NCBI GenBank assembly: GCA_017470525.1
Contig: JAFUYM010000007.1
Coordinates: forward strand, 1-46,049
Length of the DNA stretch: 46,049 nt
Direction of reading: 5' to 3'
Source of the DNA: Bacteroidaceae bacterium
GTDB taxonomy: Bacteria > Bacteroidota > Bacteroidia > Bacteroidales > Bacteroidaceae
The translations under genes were made by a program, and so were the position numbers. Positions 16,970-24,857 of this stretch are shown one piece after another; the first letter of the stretch is position 1; every line of letters starts with the position of its first letter. The notes under the pieces were generated by a model, which was not told the origin of the DNA, searched no databases, and saw nothing but the letters and a program-made list of their open reading frames with translations.

Positions 16970-17371
16970 TTAATGGTTTTCATTCATTTTTAGTTCGTAT
17001 AGCAGTTGGTTGCGTCTGCCCCTCATTACCTTTTCAACACACTCAAAACTCTCTTCCTGATAGGGTTCGTCCATGTTGCGGACGGTGAGGTTTTGGGGCA
17101 TCTGGCGATGATGATAGGCGATGGGGTGATGTTCCTTTGTCTTGGGGGGAGTGAGGTAGATGGCAATCACGCCTGCCACACATGCTGCAGCAATCCACGG
17201 CCAGACGATGCCTCTGTGTGGTTTCTCCTTGCCCGCCTCGTTTGCCACTCGCTGCATGAGTCGGGCATTGAGGTCGGAGGGCATCTGAGGACGCTCCATC
17301 TCTTCCATGCGGATGGCTTCGCGAAGGTTCACGTCCTTCTGCCTGAATGTGTCGATTTTGTCCTCTTTCAT
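16970..17371 (-). CDS. Single-span membrane protein, probable anti-sigma factor (operon 1)
   Basis: This 133-residue protein has a cytosolic N-terminal part (~54 residues, LREAIRMEEMERPQMPSDLNARLMQRV), one membrane helix at about 55-75 (GIVWPWIAAACVAGVIAIYL) and a ~55-residue exported tail. The start overlaps the stop of the ECF sigma gene by 4 bases, the usual layout for a sigma/anti-sigma pair. The N-terminal helix resembles that of the anti-sigma in operon 2 (LREALQKKYAQEPRLAEDFAKRV), so the two are probably homologous. No zinc-binding HxxxCxxC motif is present. Function is inferred from position and topology. Confidence 0.7.
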   Translation of the reverse strand: MKEDKIDTFRQKDVNLREAIRMEEMERPQMPSDLNARLMQRVANEAGKEKPHRGIVWPWIAAACVAGVIAIYLTPPKTKEHHPIAYHHRQMPQNLTVRNMDEPYQEESFECVEKVMRGRRNQLLYELKMNENH

Positions 17372-17928
17372 GATTGTATCATTTTGATGATTCTACAAAG
17401 TTTCTTTCTCGTTCTGCTCAGTTTCGAGGCGATGGTGGAGGGGATGGATTCAGTGATGAATGCGATGTCCTTCAGGCTCATCTCTTCGTAATAGAACATG
17501 GTGATGAGGGCTCTCTCGTCGGGTGGCAGATGCTTCAGGGCTGCCCGTATCAGTTGCACGGTTTCGGGATTGGGATGCCCGAAGGTCGCTTCCACCTCCG
17601 TTTCGGATAGTGCCTCTGCTCCTTCTTCATCATCCTCGAAGTAGATTTTCAAAGGTTTCTTTTGTCGGAGGAAGGTGATGGATTCGTTGTAAGCGATGCG
17701 CGACACCCAAGTCTTCAGGGACGACTTCTCCTCATCATACATCTGGATGTTGCTGAAGACTTTGACAAAAACATCTTGATATACCTCCTCTGCATCCTCC
17801 ATTTGTGGCACCATCCTCGCAATCTGTGCGAAGACATCTGTGCCATAGCGATGGAGCATCTGCTGTTGTGCTTGGGGGCTTTGTTTCCGTAGCCCCTCTA
17901 TCAGGTTTATGTCGATTTCTTTCACCAT
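17368..17928 (-). CDS. ECF-type RNA polymerase sigma factor (operon 1)
   Basis: The 186-residue protein has the two ECF domains. Region 2 includes MVPQMEDAEEVYQDVFVKVF and SLKTWVSRIAYNESITFLRQ. Region 4 includes LKHLPPDERALITMFYYEEMSLKDIA and the helix-turn-helix ITESIPSTIASKLSRTRKKL. It directs RNA polymerase to a small set of promoters. It is first in an operon with an anti-sigma factor and a lipoprotein. An upstream motif (17952-17981) is shared with the second ECF operon in this window and probably is its own target promoter. Confidence 0.93.
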   Translation of the reverse strand: MVKEIDINLIEGLRKQSPQAQQQMLHRYGTDVFAQIARMVPQMEDAEEVYQDVFVKVFSNIQMYDEEKSSLKTWVSRIAYNESITFLRQKKPLKIYFEDDEEGAEALSETEVEATFGHPNPETVQLIRAALKHLPPDERALITMFYYEEMSLKDIAFITESIPSTIASKLSRTRKKLCRIIKMIQS

Positions 17929-17951
17929 GTTCTGTCGGTCTTCTATTTATA

Positions 17952-17981
17952 TATACGAGTGAAATGCCCGAAACATTGCAA
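17952..17981 (-). promoter_or_regulatory. Candidate ECF-dependent promoter of operon 1
   Basis: Read on the minus strand this is TTGCAATGTTTCGG, a 10-base gap, then CGTATA. The same two blocks occur upstream of the ECF gene of operon 2 with a 9-base gap. The CGT-containing -10 block lies 23 bases from the ATG. Confidence 0.6.
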
Positions 17982-18076
17982 AGATGAAAGAAAAAATTCA
18001 GAAAGAATGTTGTTTGGTTTCTGAAATGTTTTTTTTAAGGGGTAAACATCAATAGCGATATGAGGTGACAAAACAA

Positions 18077-18116
18077 AAAATCCCTGTACGCACTTTGTGG
18101 TGAGTACAGGGATTTT
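18077..18116 (-). terminator. Terminator of the polysaccharide export operon
   Basis: A 13-bp perfect stem (18077-18089 with 18104-18116, AAAATCCCTGTAC) encloses a 14-base loop. On the minus strand it is followed by TTTTTTGTTTTG, as expected downstream of the cpsB-like gene. Confidence 0.85.
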
Positions 18117-18179
18117 CTATCTCATTGTTATGTCTTTACTTCTTTGCGAGACCTCTTCTTTTGTCCGGCAAATGATGCG

Positions 18180-18902
18180 TTACACGATGATATTCTGGAT
18201 GCCTGAAAGCAATGGGGCGATTTCCTTCTTGATAGCCTTCGCCGTTATTGCCTTCTTGAAATGGGGAAGGAAATGGAGGTCGGAGCCAAAAAAGTTGTAA
18301 TATCCTTTCGAAAGAAGCATCTGCGCCTTTTCCTGTGCTGGTTTCCCATACCCCCCAGCCAAGGAGACAAGATTCATCTGAAACTTAATCTTCTTCGCAG
18401 CAAGGTCGTCATAATCAGACTCGTCCATATAACGATAGCGTTCCGGATGTGCAAGAATCGGTGTATATCCCTTCTCCTGTACACGTTTCAACGTTCCTTG
18501 GAAGTCAATGGGAGGTTGGAAATAGGAGGTCTCAACCAGCAGGTGGTCACCTTTGGGGCCAATAGGCAGCAACTCGTTTGCCTCCAGACGCTCATTGAAC
18601 AGATGGTCAATCATGTTCTCCGCCGCCAGATTCAGTTTGATGGAACCGCTGTATGCCTCTTGCAACTCCTGAAAGCGCGCACGAAGTTCATCGGGCGTGT
18701 TGGGCATATCCTCCATAATGTGAGGTGTTAACCACACCTCGCTTATGCCAATCTCTTCATAATATGCCAGAACCTCCAAAGAATCCTTCATGCTCTGAAT
18801 ACCATCATCAACACCTGGCAGGATATGGCTATGCCAATCAGTGGCACCCTTTAGAATCCCTGTCCCAATCAATTTCTTTTTTGTATTGAAGAAAGAAAAC
18901 AT
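18180..18902 (-). CDS. CpsB/CapC family PHP-type protein-tyrosine phosphatase
   Basis: This 240-residue metal-dependent phosphatase of the PHP superfamily removes phosphate from tyrosine on polysaccharide-assembly kinases. Visible metal-site motifs: DWHSHILPGVDDG near residues 25-37, EVWLTPHIM, the Glu in AENMID, and ILAHPERY. The ATG at 18902 is chosen; a TTG six bases upstream could extend it by two codons. It is last in the operon wza-like, wzz-like, cpsB-like. No tyrosine kinase domain is in the window, so its substrate kinase must lie elsewhere or be absent. Confidence 0.92.
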   Translation of the reverse strand: MFSFFNTKKKLIGTGILKGATDWHSHILPGVDDGIQSMKDSLEVLAYYEEIGISEVWLTPHIMEDMPNTPDELRARFQELQEAYSGSIKLNLAAENMIDHLFNERLEANELLPIGPKGDHLLVETSYFQPPIDFQGTLKRVQEKGYTPILAHPERYRYMDESDYDDLAAKKIKFQMNLVSLAGGYGKPAQEKAQMLLSKGYYNFFGSDLHFLPHFKKAITAKAIKKEIAPLLSGIQNIIV

Positions 18903-19001
18903 AAGCAATAACTAATTAAAAACATTACTAAATCTGCCCCACTAAACCATACTAAATCACCCTCACTACCTATTCTTTATCTTAGTCCCACAATGCTTGC
19001 C

Positions 19002-20099
19002 CTATGACAAACCAAGCAATGGCTTCAACTGCCCTTCTTTATGGAGAATCCATGCAGATGTGCAGAGGAATGCAAGGAAGAGAACAGCGAGAACAATCTT
19101 TGTACGAGGAGGACCTGACTTTTCCACCGGAACTGTTGCACTCTGCAAAGTCGTGAATGCAGGTGTGTCTTGCTGAACTTTCGCTTCCGAAGAGGTCAGT
19201 TGCTGTGCAACAGAATTGTAAGTGTTATATCGAAGTTGCATCTCATTTTCAAGGTTAATCAACTTCGTACGGTCCTTTTGATACATCAGGTCAAGATTTG
19301 CATCGGCATAGGTAGCATATTCCTCCCGCGCTTCATCATAGAGATTTTTTGCCTCTTCATATAATTTGCGATTAAACTCAAGATCTACACGTGCTTTCTT
19401 CGTACGGTAATCTGTAATGAAATCTTGCAAACGTGCCTTGACAGAATCCGCTATTGTTGCACAGATGAGAGGGTCCTGGTCTGTTACAGTGATAGTGATG
19501 GCAAGCGATTTGTTATCTACATCACAGACGATTTTTTTCTCCAAAGATTTGACGATTTTTGTTTGTAGTTTTGTCAACTGGAATGGGTCAATATGCTCTT
19601 GGTCTATCGTGTCTTCCAATGCTAAAAGTTCTACAACCCCATCTACAACAGCACCAATTGCGGAACTCCACCACGGTTTATCTTGGTCATTTCTCAAATA
19701 GTCATAATAGGTCATCACTTGTGTGCTGTCTTTTCGATGAACAGGAACATTGAAAAGACTCACCTTAAAGTCACTTGAATTAATCAAATCTGGATAAAGT
19801 GTTGGGTACAACGCTTCCGAATTACCCATAGTTCCCATACCCATCTTCAAACCAAATTGAGATGCTAACGCGCTAATAGACCCGCTATTACGGGTCGTGG
19901 TCAACTCTGGCGCCAACTGTACTTCGCATGTATAATACACAGGAATGGAAAGCACAATAAAGCATGCTAACACAAACGTGATAGGAAGCACCTTTTTGTA
20001 AAGGCTTTTATGCTTCATGAGAGTAGCGAACAACGCCCCATAATCAATGCGGCTTTCTTCCTTCTCTTGAAACTCATTATTTTGTTGTTGATTATCCAT
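19002..20099 (-). CDS. Wzz/chain-length determinant-type polysaccharide copolymerase
   Basis: This 365-residue inner-membrane protein has the Wzz layout: a short cytosolic N terminus, helix 1 at about 39-58 (VLPITFVLACFIVLSIPVYY), a large periplasmic domain with coiled-coil potential around NRKLYEEAKNLYDEAREEYA, the P-rich STEK-like segment VPVEKSGPPRTK, and helix 2 near 331-349. It should control polymer length and link synthesis to export. There is no Walker-type tyrosine-kinase domain after helix 2. It sits 17 bases after the wza-like gene and 99 bases before the phosphatase gene. Confidence 0.9.
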   Translation of the reverse strand: MDNQQQNNEFQEKEESRIDYGALFATLMKHKSLYKKVLPITFVLACFIVLSIPVYYTCEVQLAPELTTTRNSGSISALASQFGLKMGMGTMGNSEALYPTLYPDLINSSDFKVSLFNVPVHRKDSTQVMTYYDYLRNDQDKPWWSSAIGAVVDGVVELLALEDTIDQEHIDPFQLTKLQTKIVKSLEKKIVCDVDNKSLAITITVTDQDPLICATIADSVKARLQDFITDYRTKKARVDLEFNRKLYEEAKNLYDEAREEYATYADANLDLMYQKDRTKLINLENEMQLRYNTYNSVAQQLTSSEAKVQQDTPAFTTLQSATVPVEKSGPPRTKIVLAVLFLAFLCTSAWILHKEGQLKPLLGLS

Positions 20100-20116
20100 A
20101 ACAAATATCTCAAATT

Positions 20117-22564
20117 TTATTTTGACAAGTATGCAATCATTGCCGCGATTGTGGCAAGAGGGGTCAAAGAACTGGTCAACAGAGCAATTGCATTGACGTT
20201 AACATGTTTTTCCTTCTTGCTGGGAACCACAATCTCACTGCCAGGCTCCACACGAGTTCCTTTTGCCAGTACATCCATCAAACCATTTTGATAGACAATG
20301 AATGCTTTTTTCTTCTTGGCAGACTGGCTATAGCCGCCAGCATTGTTAATATACCACTTCGGATTTTTACCTTCCACATAAGTCACCGTGTTGGGGAATT
20401 GAACATCTCCTGAGATTCTCACCGTTCCATTATATTCAGGAATATCAATGTGGTCATTTTCACGCAGTACAATATCATATCTGCCTCCTGGTTCTGCCAA
20501 AGCCTTCTCCAAATCAATGCCGATAGAATAAGTTGTTCTCATTTCCATCTTATTCCAAGCAATCGAGTCATTTGAGTCCAAAGTGTTGCGCATGGCTTCC
20601 AGCACTTCACGCTCACGAAGACGCTCTTCATCATTCATGTGACGTATCAAACGTGCTCCTTGGATGAACGCATCCTCTGTCACGCCGCCAGCCATCTTGA
20701 TGGCGTCAGTCAGACGTAGGTTCTTTTTCTCTATTGTGAAAGCACCCTCATAGTTCACTTCGCCTGTCACACGAATATTTCTTGGCATCACATAACCAGG
20801 GCTACGGCGTACATGCACAACATCATAGGGCTCCAGATAGAACACTGAACTATCTTTCCTGATCACCAGACCATCTTTAATGTCGAACTGGAATGTCTCA
20901 GCAATGTTGCGAGTTTTCGTTGTTGAATAAGGGTCTTTAATACGGCGGCTTACATCTACACGTGCTAAAGACGCCCCATCACGTAAACCTCCTGCCATCA
21001 CAATCAAGTCTTCAATCGTTGTATTGTCTGCATACTCGTATGCACCAGGTCTCATCACTTGACCTGTGACATAAAAAGAGCGTTCCTTACGCAATTCTTC
21101 TTGGGTAGGAATAAAGACAACATCCTCGTTCTTCAATGGAACATCAGCCACGTCACCATCCATAATTCCTTTTACATCAATAGGGATGATTTCTAATGAA
21201 CGATCTTCTTTCAAGCGATGAATAATCGCATGGTCAAGAAATGCATCCTCCGTCAAACCATCTGCTGCTTGAATCAATGTCCTCACCGAGCAAACATCCC
21301 CGCTGATGTTGAATTGTCCTGGGCGGAAGACGGCACCTTTGATTTCAACCATATTTTCGTAACGGTTCAACATGGCATCAACCGACACGGCATCACCATC
21401 TGCTATCGTGAAGGCATTCATTTCAAACTCATCTATGTTATGTATGGTGTAACGCTCACCCGCTTGACGAACCAAACGCACCGATTTCTTATAAGCATCA
21501 CCTGTATAGCCACCTGCGTATTTAAGTAATGTACCAATAGTCTCCGTATGGCGCATCTCATAAAACATTGGACGCTTTACATTACCTGTAATGCCGACCA
21601 AACACTCGTAAGGCTCCACATGAATAACATCGTTATCCTCCAAAAAGATGTTTCCAGCCAATCTACCATTCAAGATGTATTCATAGAAGTCAACGATGGT
21701 AACCAGCCTGCCCCCTCTATACACTTTGATATTACGCAATGTACCTAAAGGTTTGATGCCTCCTGCCATAGAAATCGCATGAAAGATGGTGGAATAGGAT
21801 GACATGTTATATGTTCCTGGATTTCTCACCTCACCCATGATATTAACCATGATAGAGCGAGTCTGTCCTAATGTCAGGCGAATATTTGAACCAGAATAGT
21901 GCTTTCCCAAAGTGTTCTTAATCTTACCTTGGGCTTCTGTTACCGTAAGACCGCTCACATAAACAGGTCCTACACCTCCTAGGGTGATTGTCCCTTCTGA
22001 AGAGATTGTATGAACGATTGTCTTTTGTGACTCTCCGTAAATGTCTATCACCAGTTGGTCACCAGGTCCCACTACATAATTCTGAGGAGTAGGAAGATTG
22101 GGGTTGACGCCAATACGTCGGAACTGGTCATGACCAAAAATCCTCTTTCCTGCTGTTTCACCTTGTACTCTCTGCATAGACTCAACATCACGTTCCGCTT
22201 CTTCATAGTCCTCTGCCGCATCTTCATGGATTTCGCCTGTTGTACCACGACGAGCCGTTGTCAACTCCTGTGATGTTGTTCCGTCGCTGTTAGCCACCAT
22301 GCGGTCTGTTGCCATTGATATTGCACCCTCTGCTGCACGGGAGTACCCGTCGCTATTTACTTGAGAATCATACTCATTGCGAAGTCTGCGTATTTGCTCA
22401 ATCTGTACACCACGCTGCATCAATTGGGTAGTAATCTGCGATTGACTTGCACCCGCCTTGCTCCTACTTTTAATGAAACTTAGCACCTGTGCATCTGACA
22501 TCTGCGCAAAAGCACCTATTACAGTTGTCAAACATAGTGCCATCGCTAATACAAATCTTTTCAT
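20117..22564 (-). CDS. SLBB-domain polysaccharide export protein (Wza-like)
   Basis: This 815-residue protein forms the outer-membrane/periplasmic channel for capsule or exopolysaccharide. The signal peptide is MKRFVLAMALCLTTVIGAFA, with no lipobox Cys. A polysaccharide-export (Poly_export) block follows: NYVVGPGDQLVIDIYGES. Then come a series of SLBB repeats, each with a GxVxxPGxY-type turn: GEVRNPGTYN, GNVKRPMFYEM, GAVFRPGQFN, GQVMRPGAYEY, GEVNYEGAFT and GDVQFPNTVTY. The C-terminal segment holds a hydrophobic stretch (ALLTSSLTPLATIAAMIAYL) that may span a membrane. It is much longer than E. coli Wza, as usual in Bacteroidetes. Confidence 0.93.
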   Translation of the reverse strand: MKRFVLAMALCLTTVIGAFAQMSDAQVLSFIKSRSKAGASQSQITTQLMQRGVQIEQIRRLRNEYDSQVNSDGYSRAAEGAISMATDRMVANSDGTTSQELTTARRGTTGEIHEDAAEDYEEAERDVESMQRVQGETAGKRIFGHDQFRRIGVNPNLPTPQNYVVGPGDQLVIDIYGESQKTIVHTISSEGTITLGGVGPVYVSGLTVTEAQGKIKNTLGKHYSGSNIRLTLGQTRSIMVNIMGEVRNPGTYNMSSYSTIFHAISMAGGIKPLGTLRNIKVYRGGRLVTIVDFYEYILNGRLAGNIFLEDNDVIHVEPYECLVGITGNVKRPMFYEMRHTETIGTLLKYAGGYTGDAYKKSVRLVRQAGERYTIHNIDEFEMNAFTIADGDAVSVDAMLNRYENMVEIKGAVFRPGQFNISGDVCSVRTLIQAADGLTEDAFLDHAIIHRLKEDRSLEIIPIDVKGIMDGDVADVPLKNEDVVFIPTQEELRKERSFYVTGQVMRPGAYEYADNTTIEDLIVMAGGLRDGASLARVDVSRRIKDPYSTTKTRNIAETFQFDIKDGLVIRKDSSVFYLEPYDVVHVRRSPGYVMPRNIRVTGEVNYEGAFTIEKKNLRLTDAIKMAGGVTEDAFIQGARLIRHMNDEERLREREVLEAMRNTLDSNDSIAWNKMEMRTTYSIGIDLEKALAEPGGRYDIVLRENDHIDIPEYNGTVRISGDVQFPNTVTYVEGKNPKWYINNAGGYSQSAKKKKAFIVYQNGLMDVLAKGTRVEPGSEIVVPSKKEKHVNVNAIALLTSSLTPLATIAAMIAYLSK

Positions 22565-22697
22565 ACAAATCTAATCTTTCTGTTGTTTCTTTCCAATTCG
22601 TTAAAGTTAAATAAGAAAATCTTATTTGAAAATGTAAATCATGCCAAGTGCCCCGCTTGCTTTTGATATAATTAAGTACAGAACACCATATTCGGTG

Positions 22698-22705
22698 CAA
22701 AGTTA
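22698..22705 (-). promoter_or_regulatory. -7 box for the wza-wzz-cpsB operon
   Basis: CAAAGTTA is TAACTTTG on the minus strand, matching TAnnTTTG. It predicts a leader of about 125 bases. No clear -33 element was found. Confidence 0.55.
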
Positions 22706-22769
22706 AGACTTTTTTCTGCCATTTTGATGAAAAGTCATCTTTTTTTATGAAAAAACAAAAAAGATTTAA

Positions 22770-22777
22770 TAATTTTG
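22770..22777 (+). promoter_or_regulatory. -7 box for the gls operon
   Basis: TAATTTTG matches TAnnTTTG, with a predicted start near 22783. It lies downstream of the first possible ATG (22747) and so places the true glsA start at 22795. The -33 region is weak. Confidence 0.6.
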
Positions 22778-22794
22778 CATGTTATTTTAAGAAT

Positions 22795-23667
22795 ATGGCT
22801 GTAGAAGGTGAAGAATTTAGGGTTGATGTTGACCAAGTATTGAAGGACAAACTCGGAACGAAATCGAAGTTTGTTCCTCCGTTTTTGGTGTCGTGGTTGA
22901 AGAATATCATCCATCAGGATTGGATGAATACACATCTGTGTGGTGAAGGCAAGGGGCAAGTAGGTGTTGAATGGCTGGATGGCTGCCTCCGTTACTTGAA
23001 TTGCACGACGAAAGTGCAGACCAATATCAATGGAGTGATTCAGGAAGGATTGGATGCTTTGCCCGGCAACGAAGGAGGGCGCTATTTCACCATCGTGAGC
23101 AATCATCCACTGGGAGGGCAAGATGGCATTGCACTGGGTTCCATCATCTGCCATAAATATGACAGTCAGATGGTCTATTTGGTGAATGACATCTTAATGA
23201 GTTTTAAGGGATTGGCTCCACTTTGTGTACCCATCAATAAGACAGGACGCAATGGACGAGACTTTCCTAAAATGGTGGAGGCGGCGTTTCAATCTCCTAA
23301 GAACGTGGTGATGTTCCCGGCGGGACTTTGTTCCCGCAAAGGTGAAGATGGAATCATTAGAGACATTGTGTGGAAAAAGACCTTTATCACCAAATCCGTT
23401 CAATATCAGCGGGATGTGATTCCTGTCCATTTCTCAGGACATAATTCCGACCGTTTCTATAACATCGCCCGTTGGTGCAAACGACTCCACATCAAGTTCA
23501 ACATTGCCATGCTTTATCTGGCAGATGAAATGTACAAGAATCAGGGAAAGACCTTTACAGTCACGTTTGGAGAGCCCATCCCATGGCAAACCTTTGATAA
23601 GTCGAAGACTCCAACGGAATGGGCGCAATGGGTGAAGGAAAAGGTCTATCAATTGCAAGAAGAATAA
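22795..23667 (+). CDS. glsA: O-acyltransferase of glycine lipid synthesis (GlsA type, PlsC-like)
   Basis: This 290-residue acyltransferase is related to PlsC/OlsA. With its neighbour it would make diacylated glycine lipids: the N-acyltransferase adds the first 3-hydroxy fatty acid, and this enzyme esterifies its hydroxyl. The active-site block is SNHPLGGQDG, with His followed by five residues then Asp, rather than the usual four. Later blocks FKGLAPLCVPINK and VVMFPAGLCSRKG fit acyl-acceptor binding. The start at 22795 is preferred over 22747 because the -7 box lies between them. The partner gene starts 13 bases after the stop codon. Confidence 0.85.
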   Translation: MAVEGEEFRVDVDQVLKDKLGTKSKFVPPFLVSWLKNIIHQDWMNTHLCGEGKGQVGVEWLDGCLRYLNCTTKVQTNINGVIQEGLDALPGNEGGRYFTIVSNHPLGGQDGIALGSIICHKYDSQMVYLVNDILMSFKGLAPLCVPINKTGRNGRDFPKMVEAAFQSPKNVVMFPAGLCSRKGEDGIIRDIVWKKTFITKSVQYQRDVIPVHFSGHNSDRFYNIARWCKRLHIKFNIAMLYLADEMYKNQGKTFTVTFGEPIPWQTFDKSKTPTEWAQWVKEKVYQLQEE

Positions 23668-23680
23668 GGAAATACTATAT

Positions 23681-24709
23681 ATGGAAGCAGAAATTATAGC
23701 ACCAATTCCCAAAGAGGTGCTGAAGAAAGAACTGACAGAAGAGAAACGCTTGCGCATGACCAGCAAGAGCAACAACGAGGTGTATGTCATCACATGGCAG
23801 GACTCTCCTAATGTGGTGCGTGAGATTGGTCGTCTTCGCGAGATTGCCTTTCGTGCAGCAGGCGGCGGAACAGGTCTGGATTGCGATTTGGACGAGTTTG
23901 ACACAATGGAGAATCCATACAAGCAACTCATTGTGTGGAATCCCGAAGCAGAAGAAATCATCGGTGGCTATCGTTATATTCTCGGTCCAGACATCCAGTT
24001 TGATGACCAAGGGCAGCCCATTCTTGCCACCAGCCACATGTTCCACTTCTCCGACAAGTTTATCAAAGACTACCTCCCCTACACAATCGAGTTGGGGCGT
24101 TCATTTGTCACGCTTGAATACCAGTCCACACGTTCAGACAACAAGTCCATCTTTGCCCTCGACAACCTGTGGGACGGGCTTGGTGCATTGGCTGTCATCA
24201 TGCCTGGTTGTAAATATTTCTTTGGTAAGATGACCATGTATCCCAGTTATAACCGCAAAGGACGTGACATGATTCTCTATTTCCTGAAGAAACATTTTGG
24301 TGATAAGGATGGATTGGTCATCCCCACCAAGCCACTCGAACTGGAACACGACCCCAAGGAATTTGAGGAACTTTTCTGCGAAGAAACCTTCAAGGAGGAT
24401 TACAAGATTCTCAACCGCGAGGTGCGTGCCTTGGGCTATAACATTCCTCCATTGGTTAATGCTTATATGAGCCTTTCTCCCACAATGAAGATGTTTGGCA
24501 CAGCCATCAACTATGGTTTTGGTGATGTGGAAGAAACGGGCATCTTGATTGCTGTGAGCGAGATATACGACGAAAAGCGTATCCGTTATGTAGATAATTT
24601 TGCCAAAGAGCACCCCGAATATATCCAGATCACCAGTGGGGCAAACAAGGTCATCTACGAGCCTACTAATAAGCAAGAATTGGAAGACGACTTCGAGCCC
24701 GTGAAATAG
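23681..24709 (+). CDS. glsB: N-acyltransferase of glycine lipid synthesis (GlsB/OlsB-type GNAT)
   Basis: This 342-residue protein belongs to the GNAT-fold OlsB/hemolysin-like acyltransferases. In Bacteroides the homologous GlsB attaches a 3-hydroxy acyl chain from acyl carrier protein to glycine. Recognisable blocks: REIGRLREIAFRAAGGGTG, EEIIGGYRYILG, ELGRSFVTLEYQ and LGALAVIMPGCKYFFGKMTM. Second gene of a two-gene operon, followed by a strong terminator 50 bases downstream. The assignment rests on pairing with the O-acyltransferase and on knowledge of the B. thetaiotaomicron system; the acyl acceptor cannot be read from sequence. Confidence 0.87.
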   Translation: MEAEIIAPIPKEVLKKELTEEKRLRMTSKSNNEVYVITWQDSPNVVREIGRLREIAFRAAGGGTGLDCDLDEFDTMENPYKQLIVWNPEAEEIIGGYRYILGPDIQFDDQGQPILATSHMFHFSDKFIKDYLPYTIELGRSFVTLEYQSTRSDNKSIFALDNLWDGLGALAVIMPGCKYFFGKMTMYPSYNRKGRDMILYFLKKHFGDKDGLVIPTKPLELEHDPKEFEELFCEETFKEDYKILNREVRALGYNIPPLVNAYMSLSPTMKMFGTAINYGFGDVEETGILIAVSEIYDEKRIRYVDNFAKEHPEYIQITSGANKVIYEPTNKQELEDDFEPVK

Positions 24710-24756
24710 ACAGACGACTATACATTATTTATATAAAGTAAGGAACTAACCTACAA

Positions 24757-24794
24757 AAGAAGCACAAAATCTCACATTTTGTGCTTCTTTTTTT
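24757..24794 (+). terminator. Terminator of the gls operon
   Basis: A perfect 14-bp stem (24757-24770 with 24776-24789) with loop CTCAC is followed by a T run to 24794. The T run runs into the -33 element of the next promoter (24792-24795). Confidence 0.9.
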
Positions 24795-24822
24795 GCCATT
24801 CCAAATAAAATGCCTACTTTTG
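24792..24822 (+). promoter_or_regulatory. Promoter of the CoA-transferase gene
   Basis: TTTG at 24792-24795, a 19-base gap, then TACTTTTG at 24815-24822: a full consensus match. The start site should be near 24828, placing the ATG at 24858 about 30 bases downstream and excluding the in-frame ATG at 24810. Confidence 0.8.
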
Positions 24823-24857
24823 CACAAAATTCAATCATCTGTGTAATTAAAATAACT

